This document shows positions 11,279-24,774 of a stretch of 64,000 nucleotides of DNA, piece by piece. The notes under the pieces are model-generated. The model was not told the origin of the DNA, made no database searches, and saw only the letters and a program-made list of their open reading frames with translations. A program made the translations under genes and the position numbers. The DNA comes from Onchocerca volvulus. Lineage: Eukaryota > Nematoda > Chromadorea > Rhabditida > Onchocercidae. The DNA lies in contig HG738137.1 in NCBI GenBank assembly GCA_000499405.2, forward strand, positions 22,530,603-22,594,602. The letters are read 5' to 3'. Numbering within the stretch: position 1 is the first letter of the stretch; every line of letters starts with the position of its first letter.

Positions 11279-13720
11279 AGATGTAAGGAAACTTTCGTTT
11301 TTTTTCTTTTTCTTTTTTTTCTTTTTTTTTTGTAGATCAAGGAAGAATAATTTCATCAGTTTTGGGCGTTATCGATTTCTAAAACTATAAGGTTGACATG
11401 GAGATTTTTGTTTTCCCGAAAAATAAAAAGTTTAAGAAATAGGAAGAATCATTTTTTCCTTTCAAAATTCATTTCTATTACATCTAATGCATTTTGCATG
11501 TAGCTTAATACTAAACAAGATTGGAACAGTTCAGCAATGTGAAATGATTAGTAAATATTCCGTCTCCCTTTCCCATCTTTCATCCAAGAATTTGCTTCTC
11601 TATATAAACTATAAGAATAATCTTCCTCTCGCAAATATATAGAAATACAATACGCGATTTAGTATGAAGATAAACTTGTAAAAAAAGATCTGAATATAAA
11701 AATACAAAATATAAACAATCGAATATTTTTGTATTGTGCGATACGCAGATTAGCAAAATAAATATTAGAACATTTGAAGAAGGCCGCTCCTGAGGACAAC
11801 TTTACTGTTCCATTTTTTTTTTTTTTTTTTTTGTAGAATAAAGCAAGAAGTTTTTGAAGATCATTCTGATGCAAGAACATTGTGTGCTTACACTTACAGC
11901 CCAAAAATGCATTCTAAATCTTTCCTGATTCCGAAAATATGGAAAAGTTTGTTAGAAAAACTTGAATTTGTAATACTTTTTGCCTTATCATTCTGCCTCC
12001 AAATTAATTTTAACTTCGAAGAAAAGAATTTATCCGCGATCTCGTGAATTAAAGTTTTGGAAAATGTGTTTCTTGAAAATGATGAACTAAACATGAATTT
12101 ATAAGATCAGAATGCAGCGAAGAGATGAGAGGCAGTTGGGCAAGGCTTAAAAAAACATGGGATTTGGGTCTGGAGCTGGAGAGACCTTTCCTGAATAAGA
12201 ATGGAAGACAGAGAATTAAAAACGAAAAAAAAGAAACAATTAAGGAAAGATTTGAAGATTTGTAACTTGAAAATCAATAAAACATAGTTCGACTCAAAGC
12301 GTATGATACAGTCAAAGTCGAAAAAAAAATCGGAAACTTGAATTCCAAACTTAAAGCATACATACAAACATAATTCAGACATTCATAACATACTAACAGT
12401 CGAACATAGAATCTAGGTCACCGTGAGAAAGGTCCTACTTTCAAAAACGTTTTCTCTAGAGGGTTAGAAAAGAATAAATTGCAATGTAACTAACTTACAG
12501 GCTTAAAAATACTTTCTCACAAATTTCAAAATGAAACAGGAGAAAAATGAGCAGTCTAGCAAAGGACAATTAGTGAAGTGATATCATTACTATCGTTGAA
12601 GTGATCACACCAAAGTTGCAAGAAAAGAACTATAAAACACCCCAAATAAAAGATAAAGTCATTCGAATTTACACTAGCAAATTCAAATACCCGTTTACAT
12701 CGAAAAATCATAACTACCGAAATCTGAAAATTTTTTTTCTAGGCAAAGTCGAACAAAAAAAAATCTCTATTACATCAGATGAAGGTCTTGAGATGTAATT
12801 AAAAAACGAAGACTTGAAAAAACTGACACCGCAGAGTTTTTCAAACAAAACATAAATAGAAACAGTGAGTCAAGTAAAGGAACTCTTTACACACGAAGGG
12901 AAAAAGTAAAAGAAGCAGACGATTCTAACAATCGTCGACTTGATTTTTCGTGAGTAAAACCGAAAGTTTGACTAGTATATGGACCTTTGTTGGAAGATTA
13001 ATCAACTTCAAATCTGATATGCGTGTTAGCAATACACATTGTGCCAGGTGACTGGACAGCTCCAAAGTCTAGCTCCGAAGATGATAATGGAGAATAAAAT
13101 GGAACTCATAACGCGTAGAACGCCTAAAGATATTTTTTGGATATTACCACTGTTCTTTACAGATTGATTTCGCTTTGCTATAAAAAGATAAGTACGATAA
13201 GCGAGCATGACTGGACATGGGATATTTCAAAAGAATGAATAAACACATGCAAAAACATACATACAGAAATCATTAAAAACCAGACAAAAAACAAGTCAAA
13301 CAAATAATATTCTTCGTAGAGATACATACCAACGAAAAAAAAAAATCTGAAATGAAAAATTTAAATTCACCTCATATAAAATGAAGACTGTAGCTTCTCG
13401 AGTGGAGTACAGACAAACAAGTCAAACAGAAAAATCAATCATTAAGCAATTTTTTAAAAAAAATTAGCAATTGAAAAGGATACAAAAATCTTAAGAGATA
13501 AAAAATATTTTGATAGATACAACAAAGGTCTCTCCATTTATAGTCAAGATGGCATGGAAAATAATTCAGTAAAAGGCAGAAAGATTCACAACTTAATCGT
13601 CTTAAATTTTTGCATTTTTCAATTCTTCAGGACGATAAACAAAAATACCGGATGGGAATAGGTATATGAACAGGGATTAAGGGTGAATTAATGAAAAATT
13701 CTCAAATGATGACATCCCTG
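11279..13720. other. Intergenic region between the convergent PMI and importin alpha genes
   Basis: About 2.4 kb of AT-rich DNA with homopolymer runs (T-rich 11300-11332 and 11814-11832). Open frames at 11659-12382 and 12601-12798 have no recognisable product. It should contain the 3' UTRs of both genes. Confidence 0.5.
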
Positions 13721-16700
13721 TTACTGAAACGAAAATCCCTCCGATGGAACATTCTGTTGGGTGGATTCAAAAAAATGATCGCCAGTCGCTATTCCATCAT
13801 CGTCGGTTTCCGAAAAATAATTATCAATGATTTCATAAGCCAGTTTGTAGATTTCTTCACTTTCATGATTTTGCAAATGTTCGATTTTATCCAGACCTAA
13901 AACGAATCGATATTCAAAAATTTTCAATTCCTTTTGGTCAACAGTGTTTTCGTCTTTCAATAAATTTTCGAATAATCAACACATAAAACAGTATTGTGCC
14001 GACGTGAAAGTTCTCAGAACATACAACTGTTGCCGACTTACTAAAAGGCTTCCAGATTAATTTCAAGTATCAATATAACAATCTCGATGTTCTCACTACA
14101 TCGATACAAGGCTGCATTAACAACTGTTCCATGTTTTTTAACCCAACCCTATTCTCAAATGATCATTCTACGATTGTTTGCTCTGCAGGTATTTAATCGA
14201 TCAATATACACAGCATCTTTAACACACCATCTTTTTCTTGAGATACAAAAATATCAATTTATAAAAATTAATGGGCTGACATACTATTATAGAGAGGGAT
14301 AATACCGCAAGGAAGAATTCAGATAATTTACTCAGAGTGTCGAACATAAAGAAATCACATTCAAGATTGCCATCTGGATCCAGTAATGGTGCATAGTTCT
14401 ATTTCTCTTAATAAAAATAAACAGTCACCTCCACATTCTTCAATCATCGTACAAATTGCTTCCGACCGAGGTCCAGCCATTTTAAGAATGTTGTTGAGGC
14501 CATCCAGAACAACCTGAACAATCTGTGAATCACGTATAGAAAGTAGAGCACAGAACGGTGGTATAACACCTTGTGAAACCATATATTCTACTTGTTCCGC
14601 ACGTCCACTGATTGTAACATTCGAAACTGCCCATGCTGCTTCCTAAATTACAAATTATTAACAGAAATTTGCAAGTCTTATACAACATATAACAAATATA
14701 ACAAACTGAGAAGTTATTATAATTGAAATATAAAAACCTTCTGCGTCTGGAAGTCTCCTTTTTCTAGCAAATGAATAATCATTGGCATTAAGCCAGCATC
14801 AATTACAGCTTGCACTTGAGCTTGGTTTCCTGCAGTTATGTTAGACAGGAACCAAACAGCTTCCTAAAAATATCAAAATCAATTAAAAAAAAGAGTCAAA
14901 AAATATACTTGTTATAAAAATCGCAGGAACAGATTAGTTGCTTTATACATCGGAGAACAAAATTTGACCTTGTTTATTTTCTCCTTCTGATGTGAAAGTA
15001 ATGCAGGCATCTGTTGTAAAACGCCACAATCCAATACAAGTTGTGTTTGCTCATCCGTTCCAGTAACGATGTTTCCGACCGCACGAAGTGCTGCAGTTTG
15101 GACCTTTACTTCAGGATGGGAAAGGAGTGGAATCAAATTGCTCACAACCTGCAATTCAAAGAATTTATATAGATACACGATAATGAAATAACAATATTAT
15201 TGGACGACATATAATCTTATAATTTTATTCTGAAAACCAAATAGCTTACACCGCTGTTAATAACCATTTGGATTTGTTCATTTCCACCGTCTGTGAGATA
15301 AGACAACGCCCATACAGTATCCACCAAAATATTTTGATCTGTATGACTTATCAAGGCAGCTAACGCAGGCAAAAGTGTTTGAACGATTTCTGGTGATGGT
15401 GGTGGATCCTGAAAACTTGTCATTCAGCTAAAATAAGTTGACGATGACCCAATTAATAGAACTACTAATCTAAGCAGTATACTTGTCACTGAAATATTTC
15501 ATCCAAAAACTAACCTTGGAACGACATAAGTTAACGATAACCCAAGTAACATTACGAAGAAATCCAATCGGAATACCAGGTGTAATAAATTTCAGCAAAG
15601 GTTCAACAATTCCAAGCTGAATACAGTAGTCGCGGAAATGCGGTCCATCACCTGAAATTTCTATTTTCATCTTCCCAAGAGAAGCTATTACAAACAGAAT
15701 GAAAAATTGTTTCGAAAAACTAAAGAAAAAAAGGAGAGGAAAAGATTTGCGAAAAAAAAAATACCATGCAATTTTCGGTCAATCAGACTAAATGAGCTTA
15801 CAGTAGGCATATTAAAATTTATTGGCAAAATGACGAAGAACGCTCGCGTTAAAAAATCATAAAGAATGCATCATGCGAAATGGTATGTTCATTTGTGTTC
15901 TATAACATATGAACAACAATGCATAGAATTAAGCAATTAAGATAGCAATGCATTCGACCAACTGCCAATAATGACGAATAGCATGATAACAGTTTCAAAA
16001 CTATAGAATTCGAAAACGAACCAATAATATTCCCAAGAGCCCAAACAGCCTGTTCACAAACGTTCATATTGCCCGAAGATAAAAGTTCCAGGAATAAGGG
16101 TACAGCACCAGCCTGAACAACAGACTGCGTTTGCTGCGAAGTACCAGATGCAATGTTTGTCAGTGCCCATGCAGCTTCAAACTGCAGTGTCACGCTGCAA
16201 AAATTGCAATATATAAATATTTAATTCACAGAAATTTTGTGTTCTACTAGATAATCCCGAACTTAAGATTAAATAAATAGATGAATAAATATTTAATGCA
16301 ATACCCATAATTCATAAAAAATAATGAGTCAATTTAACTTATTTAGATAAAGATCATTGTCTTCTGAAACGTGGTGAAAAGTAAGCAACTGAAAGCTTAA
16401 TCAGTCACAATGCAATCAACGAACGTATGTCATTATTATAAAGGTTCTAAATTATTTGCATTATTCTGGATTCGAAAGTTAGCTTCCTAGACATTAACAT
16501 TTTTGAAAACAAGATCCATGCTACCCTTACTTTATTGTTAAGACTTACTTGTTGGAACTTAAACATTGCACTAATATTGGCAAAATACCAGATGCAATCA
16601 GATCGTCAATTGGTGGATTACGATCAGACGAGAGCAATTTTCGCGCCTAAAGTATACCAGCTCCAATTACTTTCTTAATTAAATAATAAGCACACTTTAT

Positions 16701-17408
16701 TTGTAAAAATTTTTTGATATATTGGACTCTATTGATTTCGTTTCTGATTTTCCAAATTTTCATATAAAGCACTTTTTCGCTTTCTTTTTTTTTTTTTTAA
16801 TCGAAATCAGTTCAGTTAGTCTTTGATTCCAATTAATAACAATCATACAAAACTTTAAAATGTCTTACTTGTTGCACAGCGGAGAGTTGTACCTCTTGAT
16901 CTTGACTGCTTGCTTTCTTGACAATATCTTCCAGAGTATTACGACTGTATGTTCCATTGACAACTACGCCACCTGCGCTCGTTGATGCATCATCCGAATC
17001 CAGCGATCTACAATACTTGATTCATACAACTTCTTTCTCTGAAGCTTTGTCTTTCTAACATTCTTCACTAATTGTAAAAAAAAAAAAAAAAAAAAAAAAA
17101 ACATTGCCTGCCCCAGACTTCTTTACACTTTATTATTCATCACAAAGTAATAGCTAAATAACAGAGAAGCTTGCAGATGATAAAAAGTTTAAAACTCAGC
17201 TATTAATATTATTAACTAGTAATTAGTTCTGAATTTCCATTTTGAATATAAATAATTTTGATTACTCAGCAGGTATATTACGGCGTTTCGACAATGTTTC
17301 TTCACGTTTATCTTTTCGAATAGAAACGATGTTTTCCATACGACTTTTCCTCAAAGCTTCGCTGTCTTTGCCCATATTTTTGTATTGAGTTTGTCGCGAC
17401 TCCGTCAT
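13721..17408 (-). CDS. ima-3: Importin alpha (karyopherin alpha3/alpha4 type)
   Basis: Adaptor that binds classical nuclear localisation signals and importin beta for nuclear import. Exons: 17408-17266, 17007-16869, 16646-16549, 16194-16022, 15651-15515, 15408-15250, 15148-14969, 14863-14738, 14642-14429, 13896-13721, giving 514 residues with all phases consistent. The N-terminus is a basic importin-beta-binding domain (about residues 1-70, KRRNIP near its end). Armadillo repeats follow. The Trp/Asn ladder that holds the signal peptide is visible as [43 protein letters not shown] and [11 protein letters not shown]. The C-terminus ends [10 protein letters not shown] after an acidic stretch. 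A good acceptor (ACAATTTCAG) lies 52 nt upstream of the ATG, likely the trans-splice site. The length and the [12 protein letters not shown] segment point to the alpha3/4 class, hence the symbol, taken from the C. elegans gene of that class. Confidence 0.95.
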
Positions 17409-18968
17409 CTTCCACTTATTTATTGTTTTAACTTGGTGTCAAAGCTGAGAAGTCACTGAGCTGAAATTGTCGAAAGTGAAATAAAAAGTCTTGGCAATAA
17501 AATCAATGACTTCAAGATAATACAGAAACAAGTATTCCATCCATAAAGCGAAGGTGACTCAACTTTCTTACTGTAATAGTTCTGTTGGGAAATCATGAAA
17601 TATTTCGTCTTAATTTCAATAAATCCATTCCTATAGACCAGTTAAAGAATGAGAACTCCAAGCCGACTTCCACGATTTACAGCTGACCATAAATATCAAT
17701 TTTTAGTCAATTTCTATTCCTTTTATCATGGAGTTTATCAGTTCAGCAGCCATGGGATACTTTACGGCAATACCTTCTAGTTAGTCATCTTTCTTAAAAC
17801 TAACATAGTATGAACCTATTTATCGATAATTACGTCTTCCGACAAGAACCCGAAGCGAATTATTTGAATATTCATTTAGACAAGTAAATGAACTTTCTCA
17901 TTATTGATAAGAAGTCAGTAAAGGCCAGATATGTATCTACAAGTGCACAAAACACATCGTTTGAATCTTTATATATTGCGTGGTTGAATTCTAATTAATA
18001 ACTGCAATCAATAATCCGAGTTACCCAACCACGTAAGTAAGCACATATTTAGGTTTATGCGACATTTATTGGAAGTGATTTATTGGAAGTGATATGAAGA
18101 TACTGTTTCATACGTGAAGAACGCAAACCGACCGACCAATAATATCGACAAGCAATTCCACCCCACAAACGAACACCACCCCAAAGTAAGCAACCAACTC
18201 TTCATTGACCTAGATCAACTAACACTGAGAACAATACGGCCGCAAGATCAAGTTATAATGTGACGCGCTATGAAATTCGCATCTCATGTCGTGTATCTAT
18301 TGATTAGTAATTACTATTACTGAAGAGATTATGTTGCTTTCAGGATTCTGCATCACAATTAGGTAGTTGTCAGCTCAAAGATCAATAAAATTTATAACAT
18401 TCTCACCCTTAACTTTACTTTGGGATTTTTTAATCTCGATAGTTTTAAACTACTTCATAATCATCCATTATTGTTGAAGTTTCTTTTCATTTGTCATTTT
18501 TTTCGAGAATGATTCCGTTCAGTATAAATTTTCTTTATCAGTTTAATTACCATACTACCAATCCAATTAGAATTCATTATGATTCATTATCAGTTCAATT
18601 TAGGATTTACTACTAAATCAATAGTTGGTAGCATGTATTATTCAAATTTTTATGATTACTCAAATAAAAATGGAGTTGGGATAAATTAAATTGTTCTGAG
18701 ATAGATTTCAAATTGAAGCAATAATTTCCATCATTCAGTAATAATTTTTGCAAAACATGTTTCTTCTTACATATATACATTATATATATGCTGAATCTGT
18801 ACGTGCGATGTGTATTTCAGTAAAGCTAGTCATTGTTATTATTAATAATATTAAATGATGCCGAGAGATTAATAAATTGTTTGTTTTCTTTGCTCTGAAG
18901 GGATATATCTAAGGATCATTGCGCACAATTCATATGCATTTTTTTATTGATCGCACGAGCAGTTTCAG
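17409..18968. promoter_or_regulatory. Divergent promoter region between importin alpha and CHIP
   Basis: About 1.56 kb between two head-to-head genes, so it should hold both promoters. A short tandem duplication (TTATTGGAAGTGA twice near 18068-18092) is visible. I cannot identify a core promoter. Confidence 0.45.
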
Positions 18969-21900
18969 ATGTCTGCGAATGTAGCGGAAGAGCTAAAGGA
19001 AACTGGCAATTGTTTTTACCAACAGCATCGTTACGAAGATGCTATCAGTGCTTATAGTCGGTTGGTCTTTTTAGTCCAGAAATAACTTTTGTCTTTTTAC
19101 ATTATAGGATCTTTAATTGATGCTGTGATTAGCATGCTTGCACAGAAGATATTCTATATGGATATTTATGCACTTAATGTCTTCATTAATTTACTTCGCG
19201 AAATATTTGCAAAAAATATTCATGAAATCTTGTTACATCCTCTTTAGTTTGCTACAAAATAGTTGTATTTCGTCAATCTATCATTGATTCTGTGTTTGTA
19301 TTTGGGAATTCTTTCTCAAGTCGTTATTAACTTTTTTTCTTGCAGCGAGTAAACAGAATGTGGTAAAATTGTGGGCATATGGGAAAGATTTCCTACATCG
19401 TCTGGTGTTCAGTACTTTGTTCTCTGACTGCACGCTAACGCATTTGGTCAAATATTAGTTAATTTTAGAGCCATAATTAACAATCCGGTAGTTCCAACTT
19501 ATTTTACTAATCGAGCTTTATGTTACATGCAAACAATGCAATGGGAAAAAGCCGAAGACGATTGTAAGAAAGCTTTAGATTTGGATCGCAAAAATGTTAA
19601 GGTAACTTGTTACTATTTTTTTTTTCATTCGAAAATTTAATTTTAGAATAGCAGAATGACTTCTTACTTTGTATATCTAAGTTTAGATGACTATCAGTTG
19701 GTTCAGTTAGGCGACTATCTTCATTGTCTTCAACGCGTTGAATTCAGTAACTAAGTTTTGTCAAGACCGGTGACTCAAAGGCAACAATAATGAGGACTAT
19801 GAAGCATAATGAAACTTAATGCTGCAAATTATTAGTGTGGCAGTGTGCTGTTCCATGCTTGCATAATGAAACATTCAGAATAAAACTTCAAATGTTATTC
19901 GTTACCTTTCATGATTTCTGTGATGGACTGTTAAATCTTAATAAATTTACTATTCTTCATTCTATCAAACTGTGCTAAATGTTTTTATGATTTTATGAAC
20001 TGTAGGCAAATTTTTTCCTTGGCCGAACATGTGTACAGTTGGGACATTTTGATGAAGCTTTGAAAGTACTCACACGAGCAAATGATTTGGCGCTTAATCA
20101 GAAATTAAATTTTGGTGACGAAATAACAGCACAAATCCGAATTGCGAAGAAAGAAATATTCAGGAGAGAGGAAGAGAAACGGTTTGTCAGCTTTAGTTTT
20201 TATCCATTCTAAATTGGATCATTCCCATCATTATTGATTATGTATTGCTTGTCATCGTTGTTGACATTTCAGTTGTTTTATTGCATAAGTTGTTAGGAAG
20301 ACTGCTGAATTCTTCATGATTTCATCTGAATAATTTCTAGATTAAACTTTTTGTTCAGACTTCATTTTTTGATTCACAATTCACAATGATGGGATTTCAG
20401 AATAAAACAAGAAATTGAACTGCAAGCTTACTTAAATGGCCTTATTGACGGTGATCTTGCAAGAAAATTGCAAAAATTGAAAGAAAAAAAGGAAGCTGGC
20501 GGAAATAGTGAAGTTATAACTGAAGAAGTTGATTTGGAAAATGAGGAGATGGCACTAAAAATGGAGGCACAATCATCCAAAGATAAATTAAACAATTTGT
20601 TTGCACAGGTAATCTAAAATTTTATGGGATTTTTATATTCACGTCTGATTTATGAATTGATTTACATCATAATAGCAATTATACCGGATCTTTTTGAGAT
20701 ATATGATCTGAGATTGCATAATGTGCATGAATTTCTTCAAAAGATCATTCTTATAGGATTTTTTTATTCGATGCTTTGTAATTTGATAAGCGTTGACTAA
20801 AAGAAGTTATTGGCGAAAGATAGTAATTTAGATGGAAATTTACAGGTAGATGAAAAAAGGAAGAAAAGAGAGGTTCCTGATTATTTGTGTGGTAAAATTA
20901 GTTTCGAAATGTTACGCGATCCTGTGATAACTCCAAGTGGCATAACATACGATCGTGCAGATATTAAAGAACATTTACAACGAGTTGGTCATTTTGATCC
21001 AGTTACTCGAGCACCACTTACTGCTGATCAGCTTATACCTAATCTTGCCATGAAGGAGGTATACTTTACTGAAACTTTCTTATTTTTCGATTGTTTAAAT
21101 ATTCAATGACAAAAGAATAAATGGACACAATTAGATTGATATAAAAACAGTTGTGCCTTCGGATCTCAAAATTAACTTATTGTGACTAACTCAGATGCAT
21201 CTTTATTATTTAACTGACATTCAAACCATCTCTCGATCGAGAAATGATTCATTTGGCTGCATAGAATGAGAAAGCACATTTCAAAACGATGATTTTTTTG
21301 GTCATCTGTCAAAGATTAACCCACTTATCGAGTTTTTTCACCTTTCCAATTTACTTGAAATGGCGAACGGCCAATCGTAGGATGGTTTTTCAGCAATTTC
21401 TCGTGTAGTTGTAAGAGGATTAATTTCTGTAATTACTCTCACTTGGTTTTCGTCAATTTCCGACGACTGGGCATTATACTCTTCATCTTCAAGGTCTTCA
21501 TTTTCTTCGCTGAATTTCTTGAATCAGTACTGCATGTTCGTTCATCGGTAGTTCTTAACCAAATATGTTATTGATATTATGAATCACTTCGCTTCTTTTG
21601 ATACATTTTGAACTTAAAAAAATCACTGAATTTGCTTTTTCCTTAACATCACTTCCTGACTATAAAATTAATATAAGCAGGAAATGATAATTATTAGCAT
21701 AAAAAACAAACGAGAGCTGATAAAACTATATGTGACATTTTAGAATTATCTCGCTCTGAGGCAACAAATTTTGACATTGCAAAAATCTCACTGTTTTTGT
21801 ATCAACCTACTAAAAGATAACCAAGAAAATTAACTTTGCCATTTTATACAAAAAATTTTCGAAATTAAGATTATGTTTCACAAAGTCATATTTTTTCTGT

Positions 21901-22480
21901 CTGAACTAACATATCAATCTTCAGACCAATCTTCGGATCATATAAACTGTTATGATTACTTTGTAGATTATGATTGTTAAACTTAATTATTTTGATTTAA
22001 TTTTCAATCCTCATTCTTGTAGCTTGCACATCATAACTTTTAGCATGTATTTCATTTCTGTTGTCATGTAGAGCATTGTTTTCCAAAATTCGTTTATATT
22101 AGCGATAATTTTTGCAGTCGTTGCTTCATTTGCTGTTGTTTAGTATCATTAACACATGGTTCGATGATTTTAGCTTCTGCCGATTGGTATTCTTGAGTTT
22201 TCATTCTTTTTTTTTTTCCTTTAAATTTAAGTTTTGCATAACTCAGTAATTCTTATCTCTTTAAAATTTAAATTTCAGTCATCAATTTTATTCTTATTCA
22301 AATGCTTCTTTGTAAGTTCTGATTCCTAGCATTACGAGAGATTCCTTTAAATTGTTCAAGTTTAGGTAGATTTTATCTTTGTTGTATTAACTGTGTAATC
22401 AAACAGTTCTCATCAAAAAATTGCATTTTCAGGTGGTAGATCATTTTTTAAGTGAAAATCAGTGGGCTATCGATGCTTGA
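18969..22480 (+). CDS. chn-1: CHIP/STUB1-type co-chaperone E3 ubiquitin ligase
   Basis: Links Hsp70/Hsp90 clients to ubiquitination. Exons: 18969-19060, 19469-19601, 20006-20181, 20401-20608, 20846-21058 and 22433-22480, giving 289 residues. Residues 1 to about 135 form three TPR repeats that bind the chaperone C-terminus ([10 protein letters not shown] and TNRALCYMQ are typical). A charged helical linker follows ([11 protein letters not shown], then [10 protein letters not shown]). The U-box starts after VDEKRKK at residue 204 and contains [21 protein letters not shown] and VGHFDPVTR. The last exon encodes only [15 protein letters not shown] and a stop, 1.37 kb further on, and finishes the U-box helix. 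The ATG follows TTTCAG directly, which is expected of a spliced-leader acceptor. The long last intron holds a mariner relic. Confidence 0.95.
21212..21645 (-). mobile_element. Degenerate mariner-family transposase fragment in the last CHIP intron
   Basis: Read on the minus strand in shifting frames, this stretch matches the N-terminal third of a mariner transposase in the correct order: NINNIFG, an acidic segment ([10 protein letters not shown]), [13 protein letters not shown], then [24 protein letters not shown] and NESFLDRE. At least three frameshifts and several stops separate the pieces. The catalytic core is gone. It is inserted opposite to the CHIP gene. The subgroup resembles the SETMAR/Hsmar type by its REIAE and DKWV segments, judged by eye only. 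Confidence 0.8.
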
Positions 22481-24035
22481 TGTCATAGGAAATACGATTT
22501 CTTGAACTTATTCATGTTGGCTATAATTTCGAAAAAAAAAATCTGCAGTCACCATGATATTTTAATGAACACATCTCAATGGTTTTTACTAGTTATGATT
22601 CACTTGTAATTTCTATCGATCGGAATGCCTTTGTTATTCTTTTTTTCTTTTAGTATGGAAAGGCTTTGCAGATAACTCCATGAGGAATACGTTGTGAAAT
22701 TCAGGCATGTTTTCAGCGATGTCATTGTAATAGTCTTCAGCCTTTTCGCATTGATATCAGTAATTTATTGAAACTAAATATTAAATTAGAAACACAATAA
22801 CCGTGTAACAAGGTAATAGCCTGTTGCATATAAAATTAAATCCAAATAGATTGTCATTAGGTTGCTATAAACTTGAAATTTCTTGACTTCATCGAAAAAA
22901 ATTAACACAAAATAATTATAACCGTGAAGGGAGAATTGTTTCGTTCATATGACGATTTATTTCTCTTGTATCATTCTCTCTCAATATTTATATTTTTGTA
23001 TTCAGATCGGCAATATGTATATAATTTTTCATGTTCCCATGTTTTTCAGAATTGTAAGTTCATATCAAGTAATATATTTTCAAAATATTTTCTCACTTCT
23101 GCAAAAAAGCGCATTGTTAATAGAAGGTAAATGTGTTTCCTGATTTACTAATATGTACATATTTGCTATATTAGCAGTAGCATACTTCCTATTCATAAAT
23201 TATCACTCCCATTGAGTTCTCCAACAGAAATAATTGGTGCTGACGGGAATTGGAGCTTTTGTTTTTTAAAACCGAGTTCAAATCAAAACATATCACTCCG
23301 TAATGAGTAAAAACTCGTGGAACAAAAACCATTATAATTTACTAAATTGCAATTACACTGTGATAAGCAATCCTCCCACTAAACTTTTACGCTAAAAATA
23401 AGTCATGTCACAGGCTGCTAAAATGTAAAGCGTGGCTTAATCTTTCAAATTACATCATTTTTCATCAAAATATTGCCTCAGATGATGCGGAATTTATGCA
23501 TTCCTATGTACGAACAATTAGTCAAGTTCCGTTCATTATGCATAATAAGTTAATTTATTGCAAGAGAAAATGACAACTGAAATTACCATAAGCTCTCTTC
23601 ACTTGATAAAAAACAAAATTCCACCGAAATATCAACAATAACGTAACAATGTATTTCAAATTATTAAAACAGTAAATTGTTCTAATAATATATACCTAAA
23701 CTGCGTGAAATGTAACGAAATTCGTAGCAAGAATACCGATTATTTATGCCCTCGATTATCCAACGGTTTCATCTGCAATCCAATGTTAAATTTTCGTCAA
23801 TTAAATCCAAATACACAAGCGTCTTAATAGACAAGTCTAAGAAAACAATTATTTTTTAATTACTCAAGTAATTAGTAAATATAAAATTACGAGGTGTTAT
23901 ACAAACTGGCGCATGATGTCGAAACATTTCGAAAAAAAAAAGTGCATTTGTTCATACTGCAATGTTTACTCTAACTAAAATAACAACGAATAATTTGTGA
24001 ATATTCGAATGAATACTTGATATATTGTGAATTAG
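22481..24035. other. Intergenic region between the convergent CHIP and STT3 genes
   Basis: About 1.55 kb, AT-rich. Overlapping open frames at 22924-23143 are hydrophobic by composition and have no recognisable product. It should contain the 3' UTRs of both genes. Confidence 0.5.
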
Positions 24036-24738
24036 CTAAAGCATCTTGACAAAATTATCTTCGAAAAACAGGTCATATCTTACTTTATAAATTCTCACGA
24101 TCCAATGTTCTGTGGTGTAAGCCTCTTCCAAGAAATCGAGTTCAAAATCTTTATTACCGATCTCAGCATGTCTCACTCTATCAAAACCGGTAACTTGGCC
24201 CTGAAAGTATCTTCAAGTTAAAAAATATAATTTAATAGTTCAAGAAAAACAATTCAGTTTTCAAAATTTTAAATTCGAAGTTTGTTACTTTTTATGATTT
24301 TCATATGTAATTTCTTTAATTCATTTCATATTCCAGTCAGGTTTGAATATGAATCTTCTCTGAGATTTAAAATTTAGGAAAATATCATTGATAACATTTT
24401 CCAGAAAATTAACTTACATGTTGCGTATAGAGTCCACCAAAACGGTAATAACTTAGTTTATACATCAAACAGTTAAGCATCGTCGGTGAACCCTCGCGAT
24501 CAACACGAAATTCGCCCGATTTCGAAAAGTAATCCATTTCTTTGATATGCGCACCTTCTGGTGTTGATCCACCAATCCTTACCATCCATAAAAATTTATT
24601 GATGTCTGGAAAGAAAAAATTGTGTACTGCGAAACTGCTTGAGGTGTAATTCATTCAATAACTCTGAATTAAACTGTTTCTACGGCTTAGCATCATTCAC
24701 ATTCAATTATATATATAATTAAAATATATATATATATA

Positions 24739-24774
<36 letters not shown>

